This document shows positions 16,640 to 26,122 of a stretch of DNA of 64,000 nucleotides, in pieces. The notes beneath the pieces are model-generated. The model saw nothing but the letters and a program-made list of their open reading frames with translations, had not been told where the DNA came from and made no database searches. The stretch spans positions 1 through 64,000 of the forward strand of contig CALSSY010000008.1 in the NCBI GenBank assembly GCA_943789135.1. The letters are read 5' to 3'. The position numbers and the translations under genes are program-made. Source of the DNA: an uncultured Bacteroidia bacterium (GTDB taxonomy: Bacteria > Bacteroidota > Bacteroidia > NS11-12g > UBA955). Numbering within the stretch: position 1 is the first letter of the stretch; every line of letters starts with the position of its first letter.

Positions 16640-19180
16640 TTAAAATAGATTGGATAAAAAATCTTCCAATGCCATTTCATCGGGTATCAATACTTGACGA
16701 GGCTTACTACCTAAGTTTTGGCCTACAACACCTGCATCTTCTAATTGATCCATCAAACGACCGGCTCTGTTGTATCCAATTTTTAGTTTTCTCTGAATCA
16801 TACTGGTACTTCCAACTTGGTTTTGAACAATTATACGAGCAGCATCTTCAAATAAAGTATCGCGGCTATCGGAATCAAAGTCTCCACCGCCACCGCCATG
16901 GTCTTCTTCTTGCACCTCAGGTAGAATATAAGCGGTCGCGTATGCTCTTTGTTCACCTATGAATTCACAGATTTTTTCGACTTCAGGAGTATCCACAAAT
17001 GGGCATTGCAAACGAACCATTTCATTACCACCATTATACAGCATATCTCCCTTACCTATTAACTGGTCGGCACCGTTACCATCTAGAATTGTGCGCGAAT
17101 CTATTTTACTGGTTACACGGAATGCGATACGTGCCGGGAAGTTGGCCTTAATCATACCGGTAATAACATTAACCGAAGGCCGCTGGGTAGCGAGAATTAA
17201 ATGTATTCCAATCGCTCTTGCTAACTGAGCCAATCGGGCAATCGGAATTTCAATTTCCTTACCAGCCGTCATCATAAGATCGGCCACCTCATCAATAACC
17301 ACGACGATATAAGGCATAAATCGGTGTCCGTTCTCTGGATTCAATTTGCGATCTAAGAATTTCTTATTGTACTCGATGATATTTCGTACCATGGCTTCTT
17401 GTAGAAGCTTGTAACGATTATCCATCTCCACACACAGTGAATTCAAGGTATGAACGACTTTCTGATTATCTGTGATAATAGCATCGGCATCTCCCGGCAA
17501 TTTGGCTAAGAAATGCCTTTCAATTTTATTGAATAGAGTTAATTCAACCTTTTTAGGATCTACCAAAACAAACTTCACGTAGGCCGGATGCTTCTTGTAT
17601 AGCAAAGAAACCAAGATTGCATTCAATCCAACTGATTTACCTTGACCGGTAGCACCCGCCATCAAAAGGTGGGGCATTTTAGCTAAATCGGCTATGAAAA
17701 TTTCATTGGATATGGTTTTACCAAGAGCTACGGGCAGTTGATATTCGCACTCCTGAAACTTCTTACTCGCTATAATGCTTCGCATTGGAACCATCACAGG
17801 GTTGGTGTTGGGTACTTCAATTCCTATCGTTCCGCGACCTGGAATAGGAGCAATAATACGAATGCCCAGAGCCGCAAGGCTCAACGCAATATCGTCCTCT
17901 AAATTTTTAATTTTTGAGATTTTAACCCCAGGTGCGGGCACTATTTCATAGAGTGTAACAGTAGGACCCACTGAAGCTGAAATTTTGGCAATTCCGATTT
18001 TGTAGTTAAGTAAAGTTTCCTCGATTAACTCTTTGCTCTTTTCTATTTCCGCATAATCAATTTCATGTTTTTGGCTTCCATAATCCGTAAGGAGATCCAA
18101 AGTTGGGAAATGATAATTGCTTAAATCTGCACGTGGATCGTATTCCGTATTGATGCTTCCGTATTCCTGCTCTACTTGCTTTTCTGCAAGATTTTCGTCA
18201 ACGCTTTCATCTTCGATTGCGGTATTATCCTCAATCGTAAATCCACTAGTTGTTTCGACTTTTCGTGGATCCTCAGTTGATGCATCTTCAGATGGAATTT
18301 CTTCGCGTTTTTTTAATCTTATTGGCTCAACAGGCAATTCCTCCTCGGGAATATCTTCAGCTCGAGAATCATCAAAGGGATCTTCAAGCACTTCCTCGTC
18401 ACTCGAATCTAGTATCTCATTGGCATGAGGATCTTCGGTAATATCCTCGAAAATCTGTGGCTCAAAATGTTGTTCTTCCTGAATACCCGTTTCCTCAGAT
18501 TTGAAATCTTCCTCAAATTGAGCCGCTTTCATTTGTAACGATTCGAAGGGATTGGCATTTACAATTACCATGTAATAGATAAATGCAAACACCGCTAAAA
18601 ATACGAATGCGCCCAGGACTCCAATTCCAGATTGTAACTGCTGAATTCCAAAATAGCCAAATGTTCCACCCAGAAGAGGCGACATATTCTGAAAAACAAA
18701 CCCTAAGAACAATGAAAACCATGTCATGAAGATTATGGTATGCAACAAAATACGAAGCAATGAAAATGGTCTAAAATTCAACAGCAAATACAAACCCATA
18801 AACACCATGTACGGCAAAATTGCGAAGGCGGCCAATCCAAAACCGTTATGAATCATGTTGTAAGACCAACGTGCTCCAAGGTAACCCATAGCATTTTTAA
18901 TATCACCAGTTTCTTCAATATATTGTTCCCACTGACTATCAGCCAAGAAACTTTGATCGGATTTCCAAGAGAAAAAGAAAGACGTAAAACTTATAAAAGT
19001 AACAACCGAGAATGTAAGTAATAAAAAACCTAAAATTCTTCGGGTTGTTTCATTTTTTAGCGAGGCGGCTTTAAAAATATCCTTGCCCGAAATCTTTTCA
19101 TTTCGGTCATTGGGCTTGTCTTTTAAGAAATCGCTGACGCCTTTTTTATTGTTATTTTTTCCTGTTTTAGGTTCCGCCAT
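16640..19180 (-). CDS. ftsK: DNA translocase FtsK/SpoIIIE
   Basis: Septum-anchored hexameric DNA pump that clears chromosome termini at division and activates XerCD. Residues ~45-215 contain several transmembrane helices, followed by an acidic linker (residues ~216-340) rich in Glu/Asp and Pro. The FtsK alpha/beta motor has the Walker A motif GATGQGKSV at about residue 508 and Walker B VVVIDEVADLMM. The C-terminal gamma winged helix (from about residue 780: SMIQRKLKIGYNRAGRLMDQLE) reads KOPS-type DNA sites. At 846 residues it is typical for Bacteroidota (short linker). The Xer recombinase it would partner is ~4 kb away. Confidence 0.96.
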   Translation of the reverse strand: MAEPKTGKNNNKKGVSDFLKDKPNDRNEKISGKDIFKAASLKNETTRRILGFLLLTFSVVTFISFTSFFFSWKSDQSFLADSQWEQYIEETGDIKNAMGYLGARWSYNMIHNGFGLAAFAILPYMVFMGLYLLLNFRPFSLLRILLHTIIFMTWFSLFLGFVFQNMSPLLGGTFGYFGIQQLQSGIGVLGAFVFLAVFAFIYYMVIVNANPFESLQMKAAQFEEDFKSEETGIQEEQHFEPQIFEDITEDPHANEILDSSDEEVLEDPFDDSRAEDIPEEELPVEPIRLKKREEIPSEDASTEDPRKVETTSGFTIEDNTAIEDESVDENLAEKQVEQEYGSINTEYDPRADLSNYHFPTLDLLTDYGSQKHEIDYAEIEKSKELIEETLLNYKIGIAKISASVGPTVTLYEIVPAPGVKISKIKNLEDDIALSLAALGIRIIAPIPGRGTIGIEVPNTNPVMVPMRSIIASKKFQECEYQLPVALGKTISNEIFIADLAKMPHLLMAGATGQGKSVGLNAILVSLLYKKHPAYVKFVLVDPKKVELTLFNKIERHFLAKLPGDADAIITDNQKVVHTLNSLCVEMDNRYKLLQEAMVRNIIEYNKKFLDRKLNPENGHRFMPYIVVVIDEVADLMMTAGKEIEIPIARLAQLARAIGIHLILATQRPSVNVITGMIKANFPARIAFRVTSKIDSRTILDGNGADQLIGKGDMLYNGGNEMVRLQCPFVDTPEVEKICEFIGEQRAYATAYILPEVQEEDHGGGGGDFDSDSRDTLFEDAARIIVQNQVGSTSMIQRKLKIGYNRAGRLMDQLEDAGVVGQNLGSKPRQVLIPDEMALEDFLSNLF

Positions 19181-19270
19181 GATGCTATCCTACGAATATA
19201 AAACGAATATGAAGGTATCATTCTTGCATTTATACACAGAATCCGAGGTGTGCGGTATACTAATCACGCT

Positions 19271-20221
19271 TTAATAAGCCGAAGCACGGACCTTGTAGGA
19301 ACCTTTTAATTCAACCTTTAAACCCTCACATCCCAATATTGTATTTTCATGCTCTTCCCTAGCCTCTTCGAGCAAGGGCAATAGGTCATCGTATCGAGCA
19401 CTATAATGGCCAAGCATCAGCTGTTCAACTTCGGCTTGAGCAGCGATCATTCCGGCTTGTTTTGCGGTAGAATGGAAGGTTTCTTCCGCCCTAGATAAAC
19501 GATCGTGCATGAAGGTAGACTCATGATAAAGCAGATTCACATTCTTGATAAATGGAACTAAAGTTGGATCGTAAATCGTATCGGACAAATATGCAAAACT
19601 CCTAAGTGATAGTGCCTCAAACGTTAAATCTTCATTTTCAATTTCTCGGCCTGTTTCACTCAGGTAATTTTTCCCGAGTTTTAACTCCTCGTAAAATGAA
19701 ACCGGAACTCCATTTTCTACGCACGCGTCAACGTTTATTTTTCTTATGGCGCCTTTTTCACGCAAAACAAATCCAGTGCATGGGATGCGATGTTTTAAGG
19801 GCACGGTTGTAATAGAAAAATCATCATGACTAATCAACTCTTCGGAAACGTTGGGGTTCGTCTCAATGAATTTTATTTCATAGGAAAGCGCTCCACCACC
19901 TTCATTTATTACTAAAGTAAGAAAATCCCAAACCGCCTTTGGCCCAATTAAAATTAGAGGCTCTGTTCGATTGAAGAGGGACATTGAGGTGATCAAACCC
20001 GGAAGGCCGAAATAATGATCGCCATGCATATGAGAAATCAGAACATATTTTATTTTTTGCAATTTCAACTGATTTCTAAGCAGCTGGTTTTGAGTGCCTT
20101 CACCACAGTCAAATAAAAAAACATGCTTATCCAATCGAACGTACTGTGCACTAGGATTTCGATCTTTCGTCGGCGTTGCAGACGAAGTTCCGAGCACAGT
20201 AATTTCAAATGGTTTCTGCAT
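19271..20221 (-). CDS. rnz: Ribonuclease Z
   Basis: Metallo-beta-lactamase-fold endonuclease that processes tRNA 3' ends. The zinc motif HMHGDH (His64, His66, Asp68, His69) and the opening ITVLGTSSATPTKDRNPSA are diagnostic. The C-terminal half has YLSDTIYDP and the HSTAKQAGMIAAQA and LGHYSARYDDL motifs with further metal-binding His and Asp. The start chosen is the ATG at 20221, which begins MQKPFEITVLG and has GAGG just upstream. An earlier in-frame ATG at 20320 adds 33 residues without family resemblance. Final length 316 residues. Confidence 0.94.
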   Translation of the reverse strand: MQKPFEITVLGTSSATPTKDRNPSAQYVRLDKHVFLFDCGEGTQNQLLRNQLKLQKIKYVLISHMHGDHYFGLPGLITSMSLFNRTEPLILIGPKAVWDFLTLVINEGGGALSYEIKFIETNPNVSEELISHDDFSITTVPLKHRIPCTGFVLREKGAIRKINVDACVENGVPVSFYEELKLGKNYLSETGREIENEDLTFEALSLRSFAYLSDTIYDPTLVPFIKNVNLLYHESTFMHDRLSRAEETFHSTAKQAGMIAAQAEVEQLMLGHYSARYDDLLPLLEEAREEHENTILGCEGLKVELKGSYKVRASAY

Positions 20222-20433
20222 ATCCTCAAAAATAACAAAAACTATACCAACATTAAGAAATTGTAAACGAACGTCCAAAATCTTTGGTGAATTGTATTCC
20301 TGTATAGATTCCGAATTCAATGGATGACACCCTCACTCAATTCAAATTGGGATATAAAATTCGATTGAAAAAACTAAAGAGTCCAGTAAAATCAGGTATT
20401 CGCATCAATTAAAGATGTTTGCCTCTAAATTTT

Positions 20434-21483
20434 TCAAATAAAAAAGGCGTCAATTAGGTCAAAACCCATCTGCGGCAATACAAGCATGACTTCTTGTACA
20501 GAAATCATATCGATACATTTTGATTCGGACCTCACACAATGAATTTGATCGCACGGATTGCAATCCAAAATATTATGAATAACACGTGACCCAGTTGTTT
20601 GAGGATAAAAAACATTGGCTACACCGGGACCAAATAATCCGAGACTTTTCACACCCATGATGTCTGCTATTTGGAGAGGACCACTTTCATTTCCGATGAA
20701 AAGAACAGCTTTGCTAATTACCGCCGCAAAGGTTCCTAAACTTTCTTGTGTGAGCCAGATGGCGCTGTTATCAGAAGTTTCTTTTTCAATTTCATGCAAG
20801 ATCGCGGCCTCATCTGTTGTTCCTATAACCAATGATTTCCAACCGTATTGTCGGTATATATCATTGATGATTTGCGCAAACCGTATCGCGGGCCAACGTC
20901 TCAATAAACTTCTTCCACCAGGATGAATCACCACAAAAGGTTTTGAATTCATTGATTGAATTTTAAATAATGATTTAAGGATATTGTTGGCGTTCACTTG
21001 ATCTTGATCATTAATGAATAATGGTTTGCATTGCCAATTTACCGTTCCTACCAACGGCTCAATAATTCGGAAGTTTGTTATTCGCTCATGAGCTTGATTG
21101 CCCCTTTGCCTAAATCGCACAGTTCCTCGATCTAAACGCACTCTTTTTGTCCTGAAAATAGACATTAAGAATGTTTCCCAAGTTCCGCGAAGTTCAACCC
21201 AAACATCGGCCTTTGAGGGCAAGTCTTGGGTTTTGAATATGATTCTATCGATATGCGGATCAGCGGCAATCAAACTGCCCACAAAGGGCTTGCAAAGGAC
21301 TGTCAATGTCGCCTCGGGTGCATATTGTTTCAACAATTCAAAAACATGCACTGCAGCGGTCATATCACCAATTTCATCCATTTTAACGACAACTATTTCC
21401 TTTATTTTGTCTGGAGAAATTGAGGACTTCCAAAATTTCGAAGCCACTAAATTAACCGCATAAAGAAATTTCTCAGACATCAC
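20434..21483 (-). CDS. Glycosyltransferase family 9 (heptosyltransferase-like)
   Basis: A GT-B fold enzyme of the ADP-heptose:LPS heptosyltransferase family. Visible family features are the N-terminal VVVKMDEIGDMTAAVHVFELL, the middle VVIHPGGRSLLRRWPAIRFAQI donor-binding region, and the C-terminal FIGNESGPLQIADIMGVKSLGLFGPG. It should extend the inner core of lipopolysaccharide at the cytoplasmic face; the exact sugar is not predictable. Three cysteines cluster near the C-terminus (NPCDQIHCVRSESKC). The first 11 bases overlap the end of the upstream cyclase gene, so the two are probably translated from one mRNA. Confidence 0.87.
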   Translation of the reverse strand: MMSEKFLYAVNLVASKFWKSSISPDKIKEIVVVKMDEIGDMTAAVHVFELLKQYAPEATLTVLCKPFVGSLIAADPHIDRIIFKTQDLPSKADVWVELRGTWETFLMSIFRTKRVRLDRGTVRFRQRGNQAHERITNFRIIEPLVGTVNWQCKPLFINDQDQVNANNILKSLFKIQSMNSKPFVVIHPGGRSLLRRWPAIRFAQIINDIYRQYGWKSLVIGTTDEAAILHEIEKETSDNSAIWLTQESLGTFAAVISKAVLFIGNESGPLQIADIMGVKSLGLFGPGVANVFYPQTTGSRVIHNILDCNPCDQIHCVRSESKCIDMISVQEVMLVLPQMGFDLIDAFFI

Positions 21484-22246
21484 GAGATAATGGATAAATC
21501 ATAGGCTGAGAAGGCACGGCATCGGAATGTATCTTTGGTAGATTTAGCTGCAAATAAAACATCCCATCGCTAACGAAATTAGGGACAAAAATCAGTTCGG
21601 TTATAGTTGCATGCAATCTCGTATTTTGAGGATATTGCCACCAAATTCTATGTGCAGCAAGGGCTCCAGCATCTTCTTCTGGATCCACGGAAGGCAAATC
21701 TGTTAATAAATGTTCGAAACCTGCATCCACAATATGTTGCATTGCTTCAATACTGAAATAAGGAGGTTCATTACCCGACCAAACTCTTGACTTTTTATCT
21801 GATTCATTGGGGGTGGTGCGAACGATAAGAGCAGGAAGCGTTTCGAATTCAATTCCAACAAAAGAAGTTGCCGTAACACAAGCCCTGCCTTCCGAATCGA
21901 TGTGCAATGGAACGGTTATCAACTGCGCTAATAAATTGGGGGTTTGATGTATTTCAGCCACATGAATTCGCTCTGAACTTAAATGTCCAACACATTCGGT
22001 ATGGGTACCATTACCGTGGGCACAATAGGTTACAACTTCACAATTTGCACTTCCTCCTTCTGCAACAGCTCCTACAAAATCACCTACTCGTATCGGTTCA
22101 AATTTTGCAGGATTGATATGGAATGCATTGGGATTTTCCGCCGAGGGACCAAAACCCAAAGCAATGGAAATTGGCTGTGTTAAATCAGCTTGATAATCGT
22201 GGTTGTTGTGGGTGATATGGACTTTCACGGTAGCATCAAATTTCAT
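21473..22246 (-). CDS. Cyclase-family hydrolase (kynurenine formamidase-like)
   Basis: A 257-residue soluble enzyme with the metal-binding signature of the cyclase family (HxGTHxD type): HGNGTHTECVGHL, with the usual Asp replaced by Glu. Members include bacterial kynurenine formamidase and isatin hydrolase; they hydrolyse amides or cyclic amides with a divalent metal. No other tryptophan-catabolism gene lies nearby, so the substrate is open. The protein lacks a signal peptide. The overlap with the heptosyltransferase-like gene makes an operon likely, though the functional link is not obvious. Confidence 0.8.
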   Translation of the reverse strand: MKFDATVKVHITHNNHDYQADLTQPISIALGFGPSAENPNAFHINPAKFEPIRVGDFVGAVAEGGSANCEVVTYCAHGNGTHTECVGHLSSERIHVAEIHQTPNLLAQLITVPLHIDSEGRACVTATSFVGIEFETLPALIVRTTPNESDKKSRVWSGNEPPYFSIEAMQHIVDAGFEHLLTDLPSVDPEEDAGALAAHRIWWQYPQNTRLHATITELIFVPNFVSDGMFYLQLNLPKIHSDAVPSQPMIYPLSRDV

Positions 22247-22320
22247 AAAAAACCCTCAATATAAAAAACAAACTCAAAGCGATCGAGCTTAAGTCAACTA
22301 GAACCTGATGGTTAGTTCGA

Positions 22321-22926
22321 TTAAATAAGGATGGCATCTTTTAGAATCTTCATATATTCATCATGGGGAATTTCGTATGCTCCAAATTGTTCAATATGAG
22401 GATTTAGATATTGGGTATCTAATAGTTTAAAGTCGTGGTCTCTCAAGAATTCAACCAAATAAACCAAGCAAATCTTGCTAGCATCGGTAACTGTATGAAA
22501 CATGCTTTCTCCAAAAAATGCTTTACCGATGCTCACGCCATAAAGCCCTCCTACCAATTTCCCTTCTTGATACGCTTCGAAACTATGTGCGAATCCTTGT
22601 TCATGCAGCCCAATGTAGGCCTCTATAATTTCATCTGAAATCCATGTATCTTGGATACGGAGATTTTGACATTTACGAATCACCGTTTCGAAGTTTCTGT
22701 TGATATAAATTGAAAAGCGTTGCTGTTTGTAAAGGCGTCTTAAATTCTTTGAAACCCGAAAGCGTTCATCTAAAGGAATAATACCTCGCATAACCGGTGT
22801 ATGCCAATATATCTGATTGTCTTCCTCAGGGTCGGCCATTGGAAATGATCCCGATGAATATGCTTGCAATAATAACTGTGGCGACAATAACACGGGTGCA
22901 AATGTAGGTGAACTGCAAAAAAACAT
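22321..22926 (-). CDS. aat: Leucyl/phenylalanyl-tRNA--protein transferase
   Basis: N-end-rule enzyme that adds Leu or Phe to N-terminal Arg/Lys of proteins, marking them for ClpAP. Diagnostic segments are LLLQAYSSGSFPM, the WHTPVMRGIIPLDERFRVSKNLRR region, and FFGESMFHTVTDASK with the conserved Gly-Glu-Ser-Met-Phe. The start at 22926 gives 201 residues and aligns with the family; an upstream ATG at 23001 would run well inside trmB. Compared with many homologues, the stretch before the LLLQAY helix is short. The start codon lies within a perfect palindrome shared with trmB. Confidence 0.92.
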   Translation of the reverse strand: MFFCSSPTFAPVLLSPQLLLQAYSSGSFPMADPEEDNQIYWHTPVMRGIIPLDERFRVSKNLRRLYKQQRFSIYINRNFETVIRKCQNLRIQDTWISDEIIEAYIGLHEQGFAHSFEAYQEGKLVGGLYGVSIGKAFFGESMFHTVTDASKICLVYLVEFLRDHDFKLLDTQYLNPHIEQFGAYEIPHDEYMKILKDAILI

Positions 22927-22936
22927 GTTTTTTTGC
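22915..22936. promoter_or_regulatory. 22-bp perfect palindrome at the divergent aat/trmB starts
   Basis: The sequence is GC, seven A, CATG, seven T, GC, and reads identically on both strands. Its central CATG supplies the ATG of aat on the minus strand and an ATG in the trmB frame (22925) on the plus strand. Only 16 bases separate the preferred starts. It could be an operator, a fortuitous coding feature, or a cruciform-forming site; function is not established. Confidence 0.5.
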
Positions 22937-22942
22937 GATGAA

Positions 22943-23659
22943 ATGGGCTCACCTAAAAACAAATTGGCAAAATTTGCCGAGTTTGATTCTTTCGAAAACA
23001 CCTTCGATTATTCGCACGAAACCAAAGGGAAATGGTCAGAAATTTTCGGCAATTCAAATCCGATTGTAGTTGAGTTTGCTTGTGGAAAGGGGGAATATAG
23101 TTTAGGCTTGGCCAAGTTAAATCCCAATATCAATTACATTGGTGTAGACATAAAAGGCAACCGCTTATGGAGAGGTGCTAAAAACGCGATTGAAAATGGC
23201 TTGAACAATGTGCGTTTTTTAAGAATCCAAATCGATAATGCCGCACAGTATTTTAATTCAAATGAAGTAGATGAGGCTTGGATAACATTCCCTGATCCTC
23301 AACCTCAAAAACGCTATAAGCGTTTGTGCAGCGGAAAATTTTTGAATATTTATCGCGAAATCATGAAACCCAATAGTCGGTTGAACATCAAAACCGATAG
23401 CGACTTGTTTTATGAAACGGCCTTAGAACAAGCTGTTTTGGATAAACTTACTGTTGAAGCCAATATTAACGATGTTTACCGTTTAAATCCGTTACCTGAA
23501 TTTTTAAACATACAAACGTTTTACGAAAACATTTGGCTCAAGGAAGGCAAGAAAATCAAATATGTTCGAATGATTCTTGGTACTGAAAAAAGCGATGAAA
23601 CTAAACGGATTTCACTTGAAGAAGGTACGCCTCTTCCGCCTTTGACAGAAACTGCATAG
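22943..23659 (+). CDS. trmB: tRNA (guanine-N7)-methyltransferase
   Basis: SAM-dependent enzyme forming m7G46 in tRNA. The start at 22943 gives MGSPKNKLAKFAEF, the usual Bacteroidota TrmB beginning; an in-frame ATG at 22925 would add six residues. The SAM-binding motif is VVEFACGKGEYSLGLA, followed by YIGVDIKGNRLWRGA. The catalytic/tRNA-binding motif is ITFPDPQPQKRYKRLC, with the PDPQ hallmark, here PQ-K-R where many have WPK. Length 238 residues. It is divergent from aat and its last 59 bases overlap the convergent yigZ-like gene. Confidence 0.94.
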   Translation: MGSPKNKLAKFAEFDSFENTFDYSHETKGKWSEIFGNSNPIVVEFACGKGEYSLGLAKLNPNINYIGVDIKGNRLWRGAKNAIENGLNNVRFLRIQIDNAAQYFNSNEVDEAWITFPDPQPQKRYKRLCSGKFLNIYREIMKPNSRLNIKTDSDLFYETALEQAVLDKLTVEANINDVYRLNPLPEFLNIQTFYENIWLKEGKKIKYVRMILGTEKSDETKRISLEEGTPLPPLTETA

Positions 23660-24212
23660 CCTGATTTCTTCTTATTGAAATTCGGTATTTTACATTTTCT
23701 AGATATTCACGGTCTACAATTCTATGATCGTAAGGCTTTAGCAGTTGATGAATGTGTTGTTCATGCTCAAAATTTGCAGAAATTTCAAAAAAATCCTCTT
23801 GAATTCTTTGCATTTTCCCCGAAAGCAATAAAGCACTTTTAGCGGCGTCGCCATATGCCGAGATAAGACCGGGAATTCCCAATAACGTCCCACCAAAATA
23901 GCGAACAACTACTACCAATACGTAGGTTAATTCTGCACTAATTATGGATCTCAAGATGGGCCTTCCCGCACTATTGGCCGGTTCCCCATCATCGTTGGCT
24001 CTTTGAGCCTCCTGTCCTTCTCCTAGTACATAAGCATAACAATGGTGTGTTGCATCGGGATATTTGGATTTGAGTTGAAGAAGTTTCTCTTTAACCTCTA
24101 ATTCTGAATGCACTTTGAATGTGTAAGCTAAAAACTTGGAACCACGTTCTCTTATGGATGTTTCGGAATCGTGTTCAATAATATTATAGGTATCTGAAAA
24201 AAGGGAACTCAA
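23601..24212 (-). CDS. IMPACT/YigZ family protein
   Basis: A 203-residue protein with the UPF0029/IMPACT N-terminal domain (SKFLAYTFKV, YPDATHHCYAYVLG, RANDDGEPANSAGRPIL, VVVVRYFGGTLLGIPGLISAYG) and the smaller C-terminal ferredoxin-like domain (DUF1949 type). The DDGEP and RYFGG motifs are diagnostic. Bacterial members (YigZ/YvyE) are structurally related to translation-factor domains but have no assigned reaction. The start overlaps the stop of the upstream transporter by four bases (ATGA), implying coupling. The 3' end overlaps trmB on the other strand by 59 bases. Confidence 0.92.
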   Translation of the reverse strand: MSSLFSDTYNIIEHDSETSIRERGSKFLAYTFKVHSELEVKEKLLQLKSKYPDATHHCYAYVLGEGQEAQRANDDGEPANSAGRPILRSIISAELTYVLVVVVRYFGGTLLGIPGLISAYGDAAKSALLLSGKMQRIQEDFFEISANFEHEQHIHQLLKPYDHRIVDREYLENVKYRISIRRNQAMQFLSKAEEAYLLQVKSV

Positions 24213-25074
24213 CCTAACAAAATTATGGCTATTACGGCTAAAGCCAAGCCTAGCAAACTTCTTTTTGTGAATTTCTCTCCTAATGAAACTCCAAGGATAA
24301 AACTTAAAACTACCACGGTTACATTATTCAAAGTGAAGAAAACAGCCGTTTTACTCGCATATACATCCAAAGCATTATAGATGGCAAAAATTGAAAATAA
24401 ATTAACCAAACCTAAAATGAATCCCCATAAAAAGAATGCAGATTCAATAGTGTTTTGATTTCTCTTTTTAATGATAAATAAATCAAACCCGTAATGGCCG
24501 CCCCGGTAAAGGTTAAAACCGCAAATTGTAAATTATTCCAATGGATGTAATCCGCATGTTTAACCAAATTCATCCCGGTATCAACGAGACCACTTCCTAT
24601 AAAAACCCAAATTAGTGAACGATCAAAAGATTTCCCTACATGGGGCTGATAACTGATGATGTAAACAGCCAATAAAGCCAATGCAATGCCTGTATAACCC
24701 CAAATTGAAATTTCCTCAAAGAAGAAAATAAGCGCCAACAAAACGGGTATACTCACACTCATTTTTGATGCTACCGCACTGAGTCCCGCTCCAGACTTTG
24801 CTGTTGCCATGCCCATCAATAAAAAGGTAATCATAAATAATATCCCCAAGGATATTATTGGGAAAAAGCCTGGCTTCTGCATGGAGTTCGGCGTAAATAC
24901 CGGATTTCCCCATAGAAATAAAACACCCGCCCCAACACAAGTAATATAATTCCATACTATTGCAGGAGCCAATGCTACTTGCTTTTTTGAAATCCATTTA
25001 AAAATTAAAAATATCAATACCGACAACCCTGAACTTAAGGCGAGAGCGGATATTGGGTTATCAAGAAATTGCAT
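24209..25074 (-). CDS. EamA/DMT-family transporter, frameshifted
   Basis: Inner-membrane drug/metabolite-superfamily permease of about ten transmembrane helices (two five-helix repeats). The first eight or so helices are in one frame and the last two (VNLFSIFAIYNALDVYASK and VVVLSFILGVSLGEKF to the end) in another. The break is a T4 run at 24453-24456; adding one base restores IKNTIESAFFLWGFILGLVNLF and a 288-residue protein. The start at 25074 overlaps ribD by 14 bases. A further ATG at 25131 lies deeper in ribD. Substrate is unknown. All conserved parts remain, so a sequence error is a reasonable reading. Confidence 0.8.
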
Positions 25075-26089
25075 AAACGGTAAGATCAGATTGTTCAAAT
25101 GCTCGTATTTCAGTTGGAATATATCCTTCAAAATCAGGGGCTTTCAGCCCGTTATCCCAAAGTAATGAGCGATGTTTAAATCGGTGTATTTCATTTACGC
25201 ATCCGGCATTAATGAAATTTTCCAACGTTGTTGCACCACCTTCAATAAGTATGGAATTGATTTGTTTTTCATATAAAAAATCCATCAAAACATTCGGATT
25301 GTTTTTCAAACCCGGCAATGCGAAAATGTGCAAGTTCTGTTTGGTTTCTTCATGAAGCTCTGTAAAAACCCATGTTTGCAAATCTCCATCTACTGCTCGA
25401 ATATAATTTCCTTTAAAATGTGGATCAAACACCATTCTAATTGGTTGAGGTCCTCCGTGATATCTGTCGCTCAAGGCGGGTGTATCAATTTCCCATGTTC
25501 CTACCCCAACCAGCACTCCCATTACCTTTTGTCGAAGTGAATGCGTGTAAATTCGAGTATCCGAACCACTTATAAATACTTCTTTTTTTGGTAAAGGTGC
25601 AATAAATCCATTTAAAGTTTCTGCCCATTTTGCCAATACATAGGGTTTTTTATTGGTGTGAAATTCTATAAAAAATGGGTTTAAGGCTCTTGCTTCAGAT
25701 TGACAAACACCCTCAATAACCTCTATTCCTGCATCCTTTAAAAGTTGCACACCTTTACCGGCTACTTGTGGATTTGGATCGCGCATTGCTATAACAACCC
25801 TAGGAATTTTAGAATTGATAATGAGATTCGCACAAGGTGGTGTCTTGCCAAAATGAGCACAAGGTTCTAAACTCACATAAAGGGTTGATTCTTGCAATAA
25901 CTGTGTATTCTTGACTTTTGAAATTGCCTCAGGCTCGGCATGAGATTTGCCAAAAGCAATGTGATAACCTTCAGAAATTATATTATCGTTATGAACTAAA
26001 ACAGCACCTACCATAGGATTAGGATTAACCCAACCCTGGCCTTGAAGGGCCAAATGGATACAACGCTTCATGTAATCGATGTGTTTCAT
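25061..26089 (-). CDS. ribD: Bifunctional riboflavin biosynthesis protein RibD
   Basis: Performs the deaminase and reductase steps on pyrimidine intermediates of riboflavin synthesis. The N-terminal deaminase domain has the zinc site HAE (His50-Glu52) and PCAHFGKTPPC (Cys77 and Cys86). The C-terminal reductase domain includes YVLAKWAETLNG and ILIEGGATTLENFINAG. Length 342 residues, normal for Bacteroidota RibD. No other rib gene is adjacent. It is divergent from nhaA with a 33-base intergenic gap, so the two promoters must overlap. Confidence 0.95.
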   Translation of the reverse strand: MKHIDYMKRCIHLALQGQGWVNPNPMVGAVLVHNDNIISEGYHIAFGKSHAEPEAISKVKNTQLLQESTLYVSLEPCAHFGKTPPCANLIINSKIPRVVIAMRDPNPQVAGKGVQLLKDAGIEVIEGVCQSEARALNPFFIEFHTNKKPYVLAKWAETLNGFIAPLPKKEVFISGSDTRIYTHSLRQKVMGVLVGVGTWEIDTPALSDRYHGGPQPIRMVFDPHFKGNYIRAVDGDLQTWVFTELHEETKQNLHIFALPGLKNNPNVLMDFLYEKQINSILIEGGATTLENFINAGCVNEIHRFKHRSLLWDNGLKAPDFEGYIPTEIRAFEQSDLTVYAIS

Positions 26090-26110
26090 TACTGCTTGCG
26101 AAAATAACCT

Positions 26111-26118
26111 TAATTTTG
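26111..26118 (+). promoter_or_regulatory. -7 promoter element TAATTTTG for nhaA
   Basis: Exact TAnnTTTG match ending four bases before the nhaA ATG, inside the 33-base gap to the divergent ribD. It predicts a transcript with almost no leader. Confidence 0.5.
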
Positions 26119-26122
26119 CAGC

